Below, in pieces: positions 10,282 through 20,077 of a DNA stretch of 64,000 bases; positions within the stretch are counted from its first letter, which is position 1; each line of letters starts with the position of its first letter. Source of the DNA: Microbulbifer agarilyticus (GTDB taxonomy: Bacteria; Pseudomonadota; Gammaproteobacteria; Pseudomonadales; Cellvibrionaceae); contig NZ_JAIUZM010000002.1 in the NCBI RefSeq assembly GCF_020171345.1, forward strand, positions 186,001 through 250,000, read 5' to 3'. The translations under genes were made by a program, and so were the position numbers. The notes under the pieces were generated by a model. The model was given only the letters and a program-made list of their open reading frames with translations. It searched no databases and was not told where the DNA came from.

Positions 10282-10812
10282 ATGGAGAATAAGAAAGTGT
10301 TCAAATTTGTAAAAGCAAGTGCAATTTTGCTGGCAGGTCTGTTGTTCGCGGGTGCCGCCAGTGCACAGACCAAGGTCGCCGTAGTAAATATCCAGGCTGC
10401 GATCATGAGCACTGAAAAAGCGACGTCCAAAATCAATGCGCTGAAAACCAGCTCTGAGTACTCTCAGCTGCAGAACGGTGCCGAGAGCATCCGCGCGGAA
10501 ATGCAAAAACTGGCAGAGGACGCTCAGAAAAATGGCGTTACCTGGTCTGAAGAGAAGAAGGCCGAGCAGCAGCGCAAAATCAACTTCAAGCGTTCCGATT
10601 TCGAAACCACTGTGAAAAAGCTGCGCGCGATGGAAGGGCAGGCGGTTCAGGATCTGCAAAAAGAGCTGCTGCCAAAAGCCAAGACCGCTCTGGAAGAGGT
10701 GATCAAAGAGCAGAAGCTGGATCTGGTGCTGGACGCGAGCGCTGCCGTATATGCAGGCAAGTCCGCCAACCTGACAGAAGAGCTGGTCAAGCGTCTTAAC
10801 GCAGGCAAGTAA
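10282..10812 (+). CDS. skp: Periplasmic chaperone Skp/OmpH
   Basis: Holds unfolded outer-membrane proteins in the periplasm on their way to BamA. The signal peptide ends in FAGAASAQ, and the mature part is a charged, mostly helical OmpH domain, as expected for the trimeric tentacle fold. The ATG at 10282 gives 176 residues. A GTG at 10297 preceded by TGGAG at nine-base spacing would start the signal peptide as MFKFVKAS and may be the true start (171 residues). It lies between bamA and lpxD, the classic position. Confidence 0.95.
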   Translation: MENKKVFKFVKASAILLAGLLFAGAASAQTKVAVVNIQAAIMSTEKATSKINALKTSSEYSQLQNGAESIRAEMQKLAEDAQKNGVTWSEEKKAEQQRKINFKRSDFETTVKKLRAMEGQAVQDLQKELLPKAKTALEEVIKEQKLDLVLDASAAVYAGKSANLTEELVKRLNAGK

Positions 10813-10845
10813 ACAGCGTCCTTCAGCTTCGAATAAGGTTTAGCG

Positions 10846-11901
10846 ATGACTAACAAACAGCCAACTCTGGCGCAGTTGGCTGAGATGCTGGGCGCAGAGT
10901 TGCGCCTGGTGCCTGGCGCCAGTAGTGAGCAAGTACCTACCGGGTTAAGCACCCTGCAAGACGCGGTTGCTGGCGAAGTGAGCTTTCTTGCCAGTGCAAA
11001 CTACCGTCGCTTCCTCGAAGATACCAAGGCCTCTGCAGTATTGGTTTCCGCCAAAGACGCAGAGGTTTGTCCGGTCAGTACATTAATCGTTCCCAATCCC
11101 TATCTTGCGTTTGCGAAAGCGACAGCGATTTACGATCAAACACCGACGCCCACGGCGGGTATCCATCCCTCCGCCAGTATTGATCGTACTGCGGACATCG
11201 GGACCGGTGTGTCGATCGGTCCCGGAGCGGTGATTGAGGCCAATACCCGCATCGCATCGGGTGTGATCATTGGTCCGGGCTGTGTCGTAGGGGAAGGCAG
11301 TGAAATCGGTGCAAATACCCGGTTGTTCCCCAATGTGGTGGTCTACCATGGTTGCGCGATAGGTGCAGACTGTACCGTGCACAGTAATACGGTAATTGGG
11401 GGCGATGGTTTTGGTTTCGCTCCTGCCGATGGCCAGTGGACCAAGATCCATCAGTTGGGTGGTGTCGAAATTGCCGATGAAGTGGAGATCGGTGCCTGTA
11501 CCTGTATTGACCGCGGCGCACTTGGCAATACGGTGATTGGACGCGGTGTCAAGATCGACAACATGGTGCAAATCGCGCACAATGTGCAGATTGGTGACTA
11601 CTCAGCCATGGCCGCATGTTCGGCGGTGGCGGGCAGCGCAATTATCGGCAAGCACTGCACCATCGCTGGTGGTGTCGGTATTGTCGGTCACGTCACCATC
11701 GCGGATCGCAGCCATGTGACTGCGCGTACTCTGGTTACCAAATCCATTGAAGAGGCTGGCTCCTATTCCAGTGGGACGCCCTTTATGGACAGTCGTAGCT
11801 GGCGTCGCAATGCAGTGCGCTATGGGCAACTCGATCAGATGGCCCGACGCCTGAAGGCGTTGGAGACAGCATTCAAGCAACAGGCGCAGGCACCGGATTA
11901 G
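10846..11901 (+). CDS. lpxD: UDP-3-O-(3-hydroxyacyl)glucosamine N-acyltransferase
   Basis: Third step of lipid A synthesis, adding the N-linked hydroxyacyl chain from acyl-ACP. The protein has 351 residues: an N-terminal uridine-binding domain, then a left-handed beta-helix of hexapeptide repeats (about residues 105-290), then a C-terminal helix ending in RLKALETAFKQQ. HNVQIGDYSAM carries the catalytic His region. It starts 33 bases after skp. Confidence 0.98.
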   Translation: MTNKQPTLAQLAEMLGAELRLVPGASSEQVPTGLSTLQDAVAGEVSFLASANYRRFLEDTKASAVLVSAKDAEVCPVSTLIVPNPYLAFAKATAIYDQTPTPTAGIHPSASIDRTADIGTGVSIGPGAVIEANTRIASGVIIGPGCVVGEGSEIGANTRLFPNVVVYHGCAIGADCTVHSNTVIGGDGFGFAPADGQWTKIHQLGGVEIADEVEIGACTCIDRGALGNTVIGRGVKIDNMVQIAHNVQIGDYSAMAACSAVAGSAIIGKHCTIAGGVGIVGHVTIADRSHVTARTLVTKSIEEAGSYSSGTPFMDSRSWRRNAVRYGQLDQMARRLKALETAFKQQAQAPD

Positions 11902-11945
11902 GTTGAACCTGCTGGCTGGGCTTTTTCACAAGATTCATTCGAAGT

Positions 11946-11968
11946 TTCGGGGCGTTTGGCGCCCCGAA
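11946..11968 (+). other. 9-bp hairpin between lpxD and fabZ
   Basis: TTCGGGGCG (11946-11954) pairs perfectly with CGCCCCGAA (11960-11968) over a five-base loop. It lies 23 bases before the preferred fabZ ATG and has no T run. It could be an RNA-processing or attenuation element; there is no further evidence. Confidence 0.5.
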
Positions 11969-11991
11969 GTGGTTTCTGGGGACAAATCGCC

Positions 11992-12429
11992 ATGATGGAC
12001 GTACAGGAAATTCGTCAATACCTTCCGCACCGCTATCCTTTCCTACTGGTAGATCGTGTGGTCGAACTGGAAGAAGGGAAGTCGATCAAGGGTTACAAGA
12101 ATATCTCGATCAACGAAGAGGTATTTAACGGCCACTTTCCCGAAGTGCCTATCTTTCCAGGTGTGATGATCGTCGAAGCGCTGGCGCAGGTGTCCGGCAT
12201 TCTCGGCTTTAAAACTCTGGGGCAGAAACCGGAAGACGGCTATTTGTATCTGTTTGCCGGTATCGACAATGTGCGCTTCAAGCGTCAGGTTGTGCCGGGT
12301 GATCGCCTGCAGCTCGAGTCGGAAGTTGTGTCCGAGCGTCGCGGAATCTGGAAGTTTGCAGGTAAAGCGAGCGTAGACGGTGAGCTTGCGGCGTCCGCAG
12401 ATATCCTTTGCGCGGTGAGAAAGATCTAA
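11992..12429 (+). CDS. fabZ: 3-hydroxyacyl-[acyl-carrier-protein] dehydratase FabZ
   Basis: Dehydrates 3-hydroxyacyl-ACP in fatty-acid elongation and competes with LpxA/LpxD for hydroxyacyl-ACP. From the ATG at 11992 the product has 145 residues, the family norm. The catalytic His48 lies in NGHFP, with Glu62 in IVEALAQ. The frame stays open to a TTG at 11956, but that start has no ribosome-binding site and lies inside the hairpin, so it was not chosen. Confidence 0.97.
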   Translation: MMDVQEIRQYLPHRYPFLLVDRVVELEEGKSIKGYKNISINEEVFNGHFPEVPIFPGVMIVEALAQVSGILGFKTLGQKPEDGYLYLFAGIDNVRFKRQVVPGDRLQLESEVVSERRGIWKFAGKASVDGELAASADILCAVRKI

Positions 12430-12466
12430 GCGATCTACGCCGATTGCGTTGAACAGCGCAGGTTCT

Positions 12467-12484
12467 TGCCAGCTTCGGCTGGCA
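12467..12484 (+). other. TTCG-tetraloop hairpin between fabZ and lpxA
   Basis: TGCCAGC (12467-12473), a TTCG loop and GCTGGCA (12478-12484) form a 7-bp stem. It is followed by an AT-rich stretch but no clean T run. It lies in the 196-base fabZ-lpxA gap and may be a weak terminator or RNA stabiliser. Confidence 0.45.
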
Positions 12485-12625
12485 CCAATGTGACTAAATT
12501 GATTTTTATATTCGCGATTCGCGGGTAAAGTATCGCCGTAGTTTCTGGCGCCAGTGTGCGGACGTGTGTTCGCTACTTGGTGCCCAGTCGATCATGCATC
12601 GAGCCGGTGAGGAGAAAGCCACAGC

Positions 12626-13405
12626 ATGCAGACCAAGATCCACCCAACTGCCATTGTCGATGATTCGGCAGTGATCGGAGAAGGCGTGCAAATTGGCCCT
12701 TACAGTGTTGTGGGGCCCGATGTAGAAGTTGGCGATGGCTGTGAGATCGCTTCCCATGTAGTGCTGACCGGGCCTACCAAGCTGGGAAAAAACAACCGCA
12801 TCTACCAGTTTTCCAGTGTCGGCCAGGATACCCCGGACAAAAAATACAGGGACGAGCCAACCACCCTGGTGATCGGCGATAACAATGTGATTCGCGAAGG
12901 TGTCACTATCCATCGCGGGACCGTGCAGGACCGTGGGGAAACCACCATTGGCAACGATAACTTGCTGATGGCGTATGCGCATATTGGTCACGACAGTGTG
13001 ATCGGTAACCACACCATCCTGGTGAACAACGTTGCGTTGGCCGGCCACGTGTATGTGCGGGATTGGGCAATCCTGAGCGGTTATACCCTGGTACACCAGC
13101 ATTGCACCATTGGTGAGCACGCATTTACCGGGATGGGCGCGGGGATCGGTAAGGATGTCCCGGCCTACGTGATGGTTGCAGGCAACCCTGCCGAAGCGAA
13201 AACCATCAATGCGGAAGGTTTGCGTCGCCGGGGGTTCAGTCGTGAAGATATCGCCCTGATCAACAAAGCCTACAAAATTGTCTATCGCCGCGGGCTGACG
13301 ACTGATGAGGCGCTGGAGTCGCTGGCGCAGTTGCGACAGGAGTCCGAGGCCATTCAGCCGTGGATTGATTCCCTGCAAAACTCCACCCGTGGGATTGTCC
13401 GTTGA
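12626..13405 (+). CDS. lpxA: Acyl-ACP--UDP-N-acetylglucosamine O-acyltransferase
   Basis: First step of lipid A synthesis. The protein has 259 residues. The N-terminal two thirds is a hexapeptide-repeat left-handed beta-helix starting at [16 protein letters not shown]; the rest is a helical C-terminal domain. [11 protein letters not shown] holds the active-site His region. The start is the ATG after GGTGAGGAGAAAG. The last four bases (TTGA) overlap the lpxB start. Confidence 0.98.
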   Translation: MQTKIHPTAIVDDSAVIGEGVQIGPYSVVGPDVEVGDGCEIASHVVLTGPTKLGKNNRIYQFSSVGQDTPDKKYRDEPTTLVIGDNNVIREGVTIHRGTVQDRGETTIGNDNLLMAYAHIGHDSVIGNHTILVNNVALAGHVYVRDWAILSGYTLVHQHCTIGEHAFTGMGAGIGKDVPAYVMVAGNPAEAKTINAEGLRRRGFSREDIALINKAYKIVYRRGLTTDEALESLAQLRQESEAIQPWIDSLQNSTRGIVR

Positions 13406-14577
13406 GCAACAAGGCTGTAAAGCCGCAGGGTGGAACGCTGCGTGTCGGCATGCTTGCCGGTGAAGCTTCTGGAGACATCCTCGGCGCTGGTTTGATCCAG
13501 GCGCTGCAAAAACGATTCGAGAACCTTGAGGTTGTCGGTATCGCAGGGCCTCGCATGCAGGCGCTCGGCGCCGAGTCTCTGTTTCCCATGGAGCGACTGT
13601 CGGTGATGGGGCTGGTGGAGCCACTAAAGCGTCTGCCCGAGTTGCTCAAGATCCGTCGCACTTTGCGCGAGCATTTCATCGCTAATCCTCCCGATGTGTT
13701 TATCGGTATTGACTCCCCGGATTTCAATCTCGGCCTGGAAGAGGCGCTTCGCGGCGCCGGCATTCCCACGGTGCACTATGTCAGCCCTTCGGTGTGGGCG
13801 TGGCGCCGCGGACGTATCAAGAAAATTGCCCGCGCCGTGGATCACATGCTGACGCTGCTGCCGTTTGAGGCGGACTTCTATCGCGAGCACGATGTTCCGG
13901 TGAGTTTTGTGGGGCATCCACTCGCCGATGAAATCCCGCTTGAAGTGGATGTGGAGGCGGCACGACAGTCTCTGGGGTTTGCATCGGAAGATCAGGTGGT
14001 TGCCTTGTTGCCGGGAAGTCGCGGTGGCGAGGTGCGTTTACTTGGACCGCTCTTTCTGCAGGCGGCAATCTGGTGTCAGCAGCGTCGGCCCGCGCTAAAG
14101 TTTGTATTGCCAGCCGCCAATCCTGAGCGCCGGCAGCAACTGGAGCAGCAGATTGCTGAGTTGCCCGGTGCAAGTGAGTTATCCCTGACCTTGCTGGATG
14201 GGAATTCCCAACAGGCACTCGCGGCCGCAGATGCGGTGCTGATCGCGTCAGGCACGGCGACGCTTGAAACCATGCTCATGAATAAACCCATGGTTGTGGC
14301 CTATAAAATGGCAACACTGTCCTATGCCATTTTCTCCCGTATGTTGCATACACCCTGGGTTTCGCTGCCCAACCTGCTGGCGCAGCGCGAGCTGGTGCCG
14401 GAAATCCTGCAAGACGATGCGACCCCCGAGGCCCTGGGCGGCGCTGTGCTGAATTACTTTGATGACCCGCTACTGGGTGATCGATTGCGCCGTGAATTCA
14501 GCGAAATGCATCAGGAATTGCGCCGCAATGCCTCCGAAAAGGCGGCTGATGCCGTGTGCACCTTGCTGCAGAAATAA
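13402..14577 (+). CDS. lpxB: Lipid-A-disaccharide synthase
   Basis: Glycosyltransferase (GT19) joining UDP-diacylglucosamine and lipid X on the cytoplasmic face of the inner membrane. The protein has 391 residues. [16 protein letters not shown] is the N-terminal signature, with [14 protein letters not shown] and [10 protein letters not shown] further on. The start is a TTG overlapping the lpxA stop by four bases; coupling to lpxA supports it, and no ATG lies upstream in frame. Confidence 0.97.
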   Translation: MSNKAVKPQGGTLRVGMLAGEASGDILGAGLIQALQKRFENLEVVGIAGPRMQALGAESLFPMERLSVMGLVEPLKRLPELLKIRRTLREHFIANPPDVFIGIDSPDFNLGLEEALRGAGIPTVHYVSPSVWAWRRGRIKKIARAVDHMLTLLPFEADFYREHDVPVSFVGHPLADEIPLEVDVEAARQSLGFASEDQVVALLPGSRGGEVRLLGPLFLQAAIWCQQRRPALKFVLPAANPERRQQLEQQIAELPGASELSLTLLDGNSQQALAAADAVLIASGTATLETMLMNKPMVVAYKMATLSYAIFSRMLHTPWVSLPNLLAQRELVPEILQDDATPEALGGAVLNYFDDPLLGDRLRREFSEMHQELRRNASEKAADAVCTLLQK

Positions 14578-14614
14578 GCTTTACCTCTCTATCTTATCCG
14601 ATCCGTTTTTCGTT

Positions 14615-15226
14615 ATGCCCAAGACCCCATTACCTCCGTATGTCTGCCCCTACACCGGTACTTTGTTGGCTGGCGTGGATGAAGTTGGGCGTGGGCCGCT
14701 CGCCGGTGATGTTGTTGCGGCGGCGGTGATTCTTGACCCCTTAAATCCTATTGAAGGGCTTGCGGACTCAAAGAAGTTGAGCGAAAAGAAGCGCGAGGGG
14801 TTGTTCGAAGAAATTCAGCAGAAAGCCATGAGCTTTGCCATCGCCCGCGCCACGGTCGAAGAAATCGACCAGCTCAATATCCTGCATGCGAGTCTGCTGG
14901 CGATGAAGCGCGCGGTGGAGCAGTTGTCAGTGCAGCCTGAGTTTGTACTGGTGGACGGGAATCGCAAGCCGCAATGGCACTACCAGTGTGACACCGTAGT
15001 AAAAGGCGATGACCGGGTTGCCGCCATCGCCGCGGCATCGATTCTCGCCAAGGTGACCCGCGACCGTGAAATGGTAGAGCTGGATCGCGTCTATCCTGGG
15101 TACGGGCTTGCGGGGCACAAGGGGTACCCCACCAAGGCGCATATGGAAGCACTGGCGCGCCTGGGGGCGACCCCCGTGCACAGAAAAAGCTTCGCACCGG
15201 TTAAGCGCCAGCTGGAGCTGATCTAG
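14615..15226 (+). CDS. rnhB: Ribonuclease HII
   Basis: Removes ribonucleotides from RNA-DNA hybrids and misincorporated rNMPs. From the ATG at 14615 it has 203 residues. [12 protein letters not shown] (20-31) carries the catalytic Asp22 and Glu23, and [12 protein letters not shown] is the second motif. The open frame extends upstream into lpxB, but that part lacks family similarity. Its stop lies in a CTAG at 15223-15226 that also supplies the stop of the convergent gene. Confidence 0.97.
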   Translation: MPKTPLPPYVCPYTGTLLAGVDEVGRGPLAGDVVAAAVILDPLNPIEGLADSKKLSEKKREGLFEEIQQKAMSFAIARATVEEIDQLNILHASLLAMKRAVEQLSVQPEFVLVDGNRKPQWHYQCDTVVKGDDRVAAIAAASILAKVTRDREMVELDRVYPGYGLAGHKGYPTKAHMEALARLGATPVHRKSFAPVKRQLELI

Positions 15227-16491
15227 CGCTCTTTCTTGACCCGTGCGCTGGTAATCATCTTGTCGGAAACTTCGACGATCTCAATCAGGTACTCCTGAAT
15301 ATAAAGGCTGATATTGCCTTCCGGGATACTTTCCAGGTGCTCCATGATCAAGCCGTTGAATGTCTTGGGACCGTCGGTCGGCAGTTCCCAGTGCAGGGTG
15401 CGGTTGATCTCGCGAATGGATGTGCCGCCGTCCACCAGGTACCAGCCATCGCCCTGTTCGACGATTTCCTCGTCATCACTGGGTACCGGGCTGGCGGTGA
15501 AGTCGCCGACAATTTCTTCCAGCAGGTCTTCCAGGGTCACGATACCCATGACCTCACCGTACTCGTCAACCACCAGGCCCATACGATGCTTGCGCTGCTG
15601 GAAGTTCATCAGCAGGGTGGGCAGCGGGGTGGCCTCGGGTACAAAGTAGGGTTCGATCAGATGGGTTTTGAGGCTTTCTGCGGTCAGTTTCTCCGGGCCG
15701 TCACGGAGTAGCTGCGCGGCGCGGCGCAGGTGCAGAATACCGACGATCTTGTTGATGTCGCCACGGTAAACCGGCAGGCGGGTAAAGCTGCTCTCGGCCA
15801 GTTGCTGCAGGATTTCCTGGGCGCTGTCGTCCAGGTCCACCCCCTTGACCTCGTTGCGAGGGATCATGATGTCCTCGACGGTCGCCTGATCCAGATCCAG
15901 TACGTTGAGCAGCATACCTTTGTGCTTGGTCGGCAGCAGTGCGCCGGATTCAAACACCACCGAGCGCAGCTCTTCAGGCGCCAGGTGCTCCGCCTCGGAC
16001 TCTTTCCCCGCTTCCACGCCGACCAGGCGGGCCAAGCCGTTGGAGACACTGCCGACGAGCCGTACCAGTGGGGTGAGTAGCCAAAGAAGAGGGCGCAGTA
16101 TGACGCTGGCGGGAAAGGCGATTTTCTCCGGGTGCAGTGCGGCGATGGTTTTAGGGGTGACTTCCGCAAAAATGAGCACCACGAGGGTGAGTGCGGCGGT
16201 GGCGTACCAGACTCCGGCTTCGCCGTAGAGTCGGGTAAATACCGCTCCGGCAATGACGGACGCCAGAATGTTGACGATATTGTTGCCGATCAGGATTACG
16301 CCGATCAGCTTATCCGGGCGAGCGAGAAGCTCCATGGCGCGTTTGGCGCCGCGGTGACCGGTTCTGGCCTGATGCCGCAGGCGATAGCGATTGAGCGCCA
16401 TCATGCTGGTTTCGGAGCTGGAGAAAAACGCGGAAATAATGATCAGCAGGCCTATCAGGGCAAAGAGTAGGCCGGGCGGCAGGTCGTTCAA
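15223..16491 (-). CDS. CNNM/CorC-family membrane protein (YfjD-like)
   Basis: Predicted inner-membrane protein of the HlyC/CorC (CorB, CNNM) family linked to magnesium/cobalt handling. The protein has 422 residues. The DUF21 transmembrane domain (about 1-190) includes the typical [13 protein letters not shown]. Two CBS domains (about 205-325, with the [15 protein letters not shown] entry) and a C-terminal CorC_HlyC domain (about 340-415) follow. The pairing with ypjD upstream of ffh matches the E. coli ypjD-yfjD-ffh neighbourhood. Transport activity itself is not provable from sequence. Confidence 0.93.
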   Translation of the reverse strand: MNDLPPGLLFALIGLLIIISAFFSSSETSMMALNRYRLRHQARTGHRGAKRAMELLARPDKLIGVILIGNNIVNILASVIAGAVFTRLYGEAGVWYATAALTLVVLIFAEVTPKTIAALHPEKIAFPASVILRPLLWLLTPLVRLVGSVSNGLARLVGVEAGKESEAEHLAPEELRSVVFESGALLPTKHKGMLLNVLDLDQATVEDIMIPRNEVKGVDLDDSAQEILQQLAESSFTRLPVYRGDINKIVGILHLRRAAQLLRDGPEKLTAESLKTHLIEPYFVPEATPLPTLLMNFQQRKHRMGLVVDEYGEVMGIVTLEDLLEEIVGDFTASPVPSDDEEIVEQGDGWYLVDGGTSIREINRTLHWELPTDGPKTFNGLIMEHLESIPEGNISLYIQEYLIEIVEVSDKMITSARVKKER

Positions 16492-16584
16492 GGGAGAGCT
16501 CTTTCTATTGGAATAGGCCGATATTGAATCAGAACGACTGAGCCCGCAACTGTGCGGGCCCAGGTGGTGTACATCGGGGGTGGA

Positions 16585-17388
16585 TTACTGCTGCGGAAGA
16601 AACACTTCTAGCGCCAACTTGCTGCCAAAAAAGGCCAGCATCAATACGGCAAATGCCGACAGGGTCCAGCGCACAGCGGTGTTGCCGCGCCAGCCCTTTT
16701 TCCAGTGCCCCCAGAGCAGGATGCTATACAGAATCCAGGCGAAGATGGACAGGGTAGTTTTGTGGACCAGTTGCTGCCCGAATAGATCGTCGACAAACAA
16801 TGCACCGGTAATCAGTGCCGCGGTAAGCAGCAGCTGGCCGAAAGCGATCAGGCCAAACAGCAGGCTCTCCATGGTTTGCAGTGGCGGCAAAAAACGGCTG
16901 ATGCCGCCGGGGCGGTGGTTGTGCAGCTGCTGGTTGAGCCAGTAGAGGTAGATGGCCTGTAGTGTCGCCAGGGTCAGCAGCGAATAGGCGGCAATCGAGA
17001 AAAACGCGTGGGCGGCGATCCCGGGGGAAATTTCCGCACGGGGCGTCGGTCCGCTCCAGGCGTGCTGGGCGCCTATCAGTGCCAGGGCCGCGAGTGGCGC
17101 GATCACCAGAATCAGCAGGGTCAACTTGTGACGGAGTGACAGCAGGAGCAGCAGCAGTCCCACCGTCCAGGTAATCAAGGACATTACTGCCAACAGGTCG
17201 AAGCGAAAGCCGTCGCTGGCCAACAGGGTGTGGCTGAGAGAGAGTCCGTGGGCGACCAGAGCCCCTGCAAACAGCCCCAGTAATAGCGGCTGTTTGGTGT
17301 TTTGCGGTTGTCGATACAGGGTGGCAGCCGCTACACCTGTAGTGGCGATATAAAGTGCTATTGCCATCCAGTGGGCGAATGCCGCCAT
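16585..17388 (-). CDS. ypjD: Cytochrome c assembly-type membrane protein YpjD
   Basis: Integral membrane protein of the CcsA/CcmC-like family, with about eight hydrophobic segments over 267 residues. The pattern HAFFSIAAYSLLTLATLQAI and the tail FAWILYSILLWGHWKKGWRG, with conserved His and Trp residues, is typical. Function in E. coli is unsettled. A GTG at 17442 would add 18 hydrophilic residues (285 total); the internal ATG matches the usual N-terminus better. It is divergent from ffh across a short promoter region. Confidence 0.88.
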   Translation of the reverse strand: MAAFAHWMAIALYIATTGVAAATLYRQPQNTKQPLLLGLFAGALVAHGLSLSHTLLASDGFRFDLLAVMSLITWTVGLLLLLLSLRHKLTLLILVIAPLAALALIGAQHAWSGPTPRAEISPGIAAHAFFSIAAYSLLTLATLQAIYLYWLNQQLHNHRPGGISRFLPPLQTMESLLFGLIAFGQLLLTAALITGALFVDDLFGQQLVHKTTLSIFAWILYSILLWGHWKKGWRGNTAVRWTLSAFAVLMLAFFGSKLALEVFLPQQ

Positions 17389-17473
17389 TGGGGTGTGTCC
17401 GTTTTGCTGTTTCTTTATTTGTCTGGGCGGGCAGTGTGTCACAGCGCGCCTGTGCTGGAAAGCCCGGCTGGGC

Positions 17474-17479
17474 TATACT
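17474..17479 (+). promoter_or_regulatory. Probable -10 element of the ffh promoter
   Basis: TATACT within GGGCTATACTGCCGCG lies 106 bases upstream of ffh. No good -35 hexamer stands at 17-18 bases (CTGTGC at 17450). The same GCTATACTG context recurs before sdhE at 47032. Assigned from position and match only. Confidence 0.4.
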
Positions 17480-17585
17480 GCCGCGTTTTTGGGGTTCCGG
17501 TACCCTGTTGCGCGCCTCCGACGTGTTCTGAGGCATGGATAAGAAGGCGCGCGGTACCGAGGCGTATACGATTTGAGAAGGTGAT

Positions 17586-19010
17586 ATGTTCGATAACCTG
17601 AGCGACCGATTATCGTCGGCACTGAAGAAAGTCACAGGTAAAGCCCGTCTAACGGATGACAATATCCGTGACACGCTGCGCGAGGTGCGCAAGGCGCTGT
17701 TGGAGGCGGATGTGGCGTTGCCGGTGGTTAAGGCATTCGTACAGCAGGTGCGGACCGCAGCCGTCGGTCAGAAGGTCAGCAAGGCGCTGAACCCTGGGCA
17801 GCAGTTCGTCAAAATCGTACAGGATGAGCTGGTCAAGGTGATGGGTGAGGCGGCGACCCCGCTAAACCTCGCCGTGCAGCCACCGGCGGTGATCCTGATG
17901 GCGGGTCTGCAGGGTGCTGGTAAAACCACCAGTGTTGCCAAGCTCGCCAAATACCTGCAGGAGCGGGAAAAGAAAAAGGTGATGGTGGTGAGTGCGGACG
18001 TGTACCGCCCCGCGGCCATCAAGCAGTTGGAAACCCTGGCCGGTGAAGTGGGTGCGATCTTCCAGCCCTCGCAGCCAGAACAAAAGCCTGTTGATATCGC
18101 TCGTCAGGCGATGGACGCCGCGCGCAAGCAGTTTGCCGATGTGTTGATCGTGGATACCGCCGGTCGCCTGCACGTCGACGAAGAGTTGATGGGCGAGATT
18201 CGCGAGCTGCATGACTTCCTGGATCCGGCGGAAACCCTGTTCGTAATCGATGCCATGATCGGTCAGGACGCGGTGAACACGGCGAGCGCCTTCAACGACG
18301 CGCTGCCTCTGACCGGTGTGATTCTGACCAAAGCGGATGGTGACGCCCGCGGTGGTGCGGCGCTGTCTGTGCGCCACGTGACTGGTAAGCCGATCAAATT
18401 CATCGGTGTCGGTGAGAAAACCGACGCGCTGGAAACCTTCCACCCGGATCGTATCGCTTCGCGGATTCTGGGTATGGGCGACATCCTGTCCTTGATCGAG
18501 CAGGCCGAGCAGACCATCGACAAGGCGAAAGCCGAGAAGCTGGTCAAGAAGGTGCAGAAGGGCAAGGGCTTCGATCTGGAAGATCTGCGCGACCAATTGC
18601 AGCAGATGCAGAGCATGGGTGGCCTGGGTGCGCTGATGGACAAGATGCCGGGGATGGGCGGTCTCGCACAGGCTGCGCAGCAGGCAGATATGGGTAAGGA
18701 GTTCGGTCGTATGGATGCGCTTATCAGCTCCATGACACCGGAAGAGCGCCGCAACCCGGATATTTTGAGCGGCTCGCGCAAGCGCCGCATTACCGCGGGA
18801 TCCGGTACCCAGATCCAGGACCTGAACCGCCTGCTCAAGCAGCATAAGCAGATGGGCAAGATGATGAAGAAGCTCAAAGGCGGCGGTATGGGCAAGATGA
18901 TGCGCGGCCTGGGTGGCCTGCCCGGTATGGGCGGCATGGGTGGCGGTGGAATGCCTGGCGGTATGGGTGGTCTGCCGGGCGGTCTGCCCCCAGGGTTCAA
19001 GAAAAAGTGA
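17586..19010 (+). CDS. ffh: Signal recognition particle protein Ffh
   Basis: GTPase subunit of SRP that targets inner-membrane proteins co-translationally with 4.5S RNA. The protein has 474 residues. An N domain is followed by the G domain with GLQGAGKTT (107-115), DTAGR and TKADG. The M domain ends in an extended Met/Gly-rich tail, GMGGMGGGGMPGGMGG, longer and more repetitive than in E. coli. The RNA-binding region holds the SGSRKRRI motif. It heads the block leading to rpsP. Confidence 0.99.
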   Translation: MFDNLSDRLSSALKKVTGKARLTDDNIRDTLREVRKALLEADVALPVVKAFVQQVRTAAVGQKVSKALNPGQQFVKIVQDELVKVMGEAATPLNLAVQPPAVILMAGLQGAGKTTSVAKLAKYLQEREKKKVMVVSADVYRPAAIKQLETLAGEVGAIFQPSQPEQKPVDIARQAMDAARKQFADVLIVDTAGRLHVDEELMGEIRELHDFLDPAETLFVIDAMIGQDAVNTASAFNDALPLTGVILTKADGDARGGAALSVRHVTGKPIKFIGVGEKTDALETFHPDRIASRILGMGDILSLIEQAEQTIDKAKAEKLVKKVQKGKGFDLEDLRDQLQQMQSMGGLGALMDKMPGMGGLAQAAQQADMGKEFGRMDALISSMTPEERRNPDILSGSRKRRITAGSGTQIQDLNRLLKQHKQMGKMMKKLKGGGMGKMMRGLGGLPGMGGMGGGGMPGGMGGLPGGLPPGFKKK

Positions 19011-19149
19011 TCGGATGTGGGTGTCACAAGATAGTTGGCACTGGCAGCGGATTCGCCGCTATACAAACCCGGTTGCGTACATTAGAATACGCCGCCTTTC
19101 AGCGGGCTCCGACTCGTTGAACATTGATTTAAAAGCAGATTTCCGCCCC

Positions 19150-19207
19150 GGCGGTATCTGATATTACCGCCGAGAGGCGGGATGTTCCGGTCAACTTTTC
19201 TGACCGG
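19150..19207 (+). promoter_or_regulatory. rpsP leader with alternative hairpins
   Basis: Three pairings lie within 58 bases. GGCGGTA (19150-19156) can pair with TACCGCC (19165-19171), but the CCGCC of that arm can instead pair with GGCGG (19176-19180) over a GAGA loop. A third stem is CCGGTCA (19187-19193) with TGACCGG (19201-19207). The first two exclude each other, the layout of a switch or attenuator. It ends 27 bases before rpsP. Confidence 0.45.
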
Positions 19208-19234
19208 TTAGTGTTGAAACTACAGGATAGCTAC

Positions 19235-19474
19235 ATGGTAACCATTCGTTTGGCTCGTGGCGGTGCGAAGAAGCGCCCGTTTTATCACCTGACTGTGACC
19301 GACAGCCGCAAATCTCGCGACGGTCGTTTCATCGAGCGTGTTGGCTTCTTCAACCCGGTTGCTCGTGGCCAGGAAGAGCGTCTGCGCGTCGACCGTGATC
19401 GCGTTGAGTTCTGGGTAGGCCAAGGCGCCCAGCTGTCTGACCGCGTCAGCAAGCTGCTGAAAGAATCTGCCTGA
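19235..19474 (+). CDS. rpsP: 30S ribosomal protein S16
   Basis: Small-subunit assembly protein. From the ATG at 19235 it has 79 residues and starts [19 protein letters not shown], the exact family start. An ACAGGATAG ribosome-binding site sits just upstream. The frame is open eight codons further 5', but those residues have no counterpart in S16. First gene of the rpsP-rimM-trmD-rplS operon. Confidence 0.99.
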   Translation: MVTIRLARGGAKKRPFYHLTVTDSRKSRDGRFIERVGFFNPVARGQEERLRVDRDRVEFWVGQGAQLSDRVSKLLKESA

Positions 19475-19507
19475 TTCTTTGATCCCTGATCATCTGTATT
19501 CCGGGGT

Positions 19508-20077
19508 GTGCCAGTGGCTGAGCATTCGGTAAATAGCGAAGAATTGGTCACAGTAGGGCGCATCACCTCGGTTTACGGAGTCCGTGGCTGGGTAAAGGTG
19601 CATTCCTATACTGAGCCAATGGAAAACATACTGCAGTACTCTCGCTGGTGGCTGCAGAATCCTGCCGCTAATCCCGCTAAGGGAGTTCCCCAGTGGCAGC
19701 CTCTGGAGATTGATGCTGGCAAGCGTCACGGTAAGGGGCTGATTATTCACATCAAGGGTGTGGATGATCGGGATATCGCCGCGCAGTTTTGTCAGAGAGA
19801 TATCTCAGTCGTCGGTGGCGAAATGCCACAACTGGATGACGGTGAATACTACTGGCACCAATTACAGGGGCTGCAGGTGGTAAGTACGTTTGAAGGCCAG
19901 GAAACTCGCTTCGGTGAAGTTGCCCGGCTGATGGAAACGGGCGCCAATGATGTGATGGTGGTGCGCGGGGGTGACGACGGGCGAGAGCGCCTGATTCCGT
20001 ACATTCCCGGCGAGTTCATCACCGAGGTCGACCTTAAGGCCGGCGTGATTACCGTCAACTGGGATCCTGAGTTCTGA
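19508..20077 (+). CDS. rimM: Ribosome maturation factor RimM
   Basis: Assists 30S head assembly by binding S19. The protein has 189 residues. The N-terminal RimM domain contains [20 protein letters not shown]; the C-terminal PRC-barrel contains [12 protein letters not shown] and [10 protein letters not shown]. The start is a GTG, and the stop overlaps the trmD ATG as TGATG. Position between rpsP and trmD is conserved across Proteobacteria. Confidence 0.98.
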   Translation: MPVAEHSVNSEELVTVGRITSVYGVRGWVKVHSYTEPMENILQYSRWWLQNPAANPAKGVPQWQPLEIDAGKRHGKGLIIHIKGVDDRDIAAQFCQRDISVVGGEMPQLDDGEYYWHQLQGLQVVSTFEGQETRFGEVARLMETGANDVMVVRGGDDGRERLIPYIPGEFITEVDLKAGVITVNWDPEF

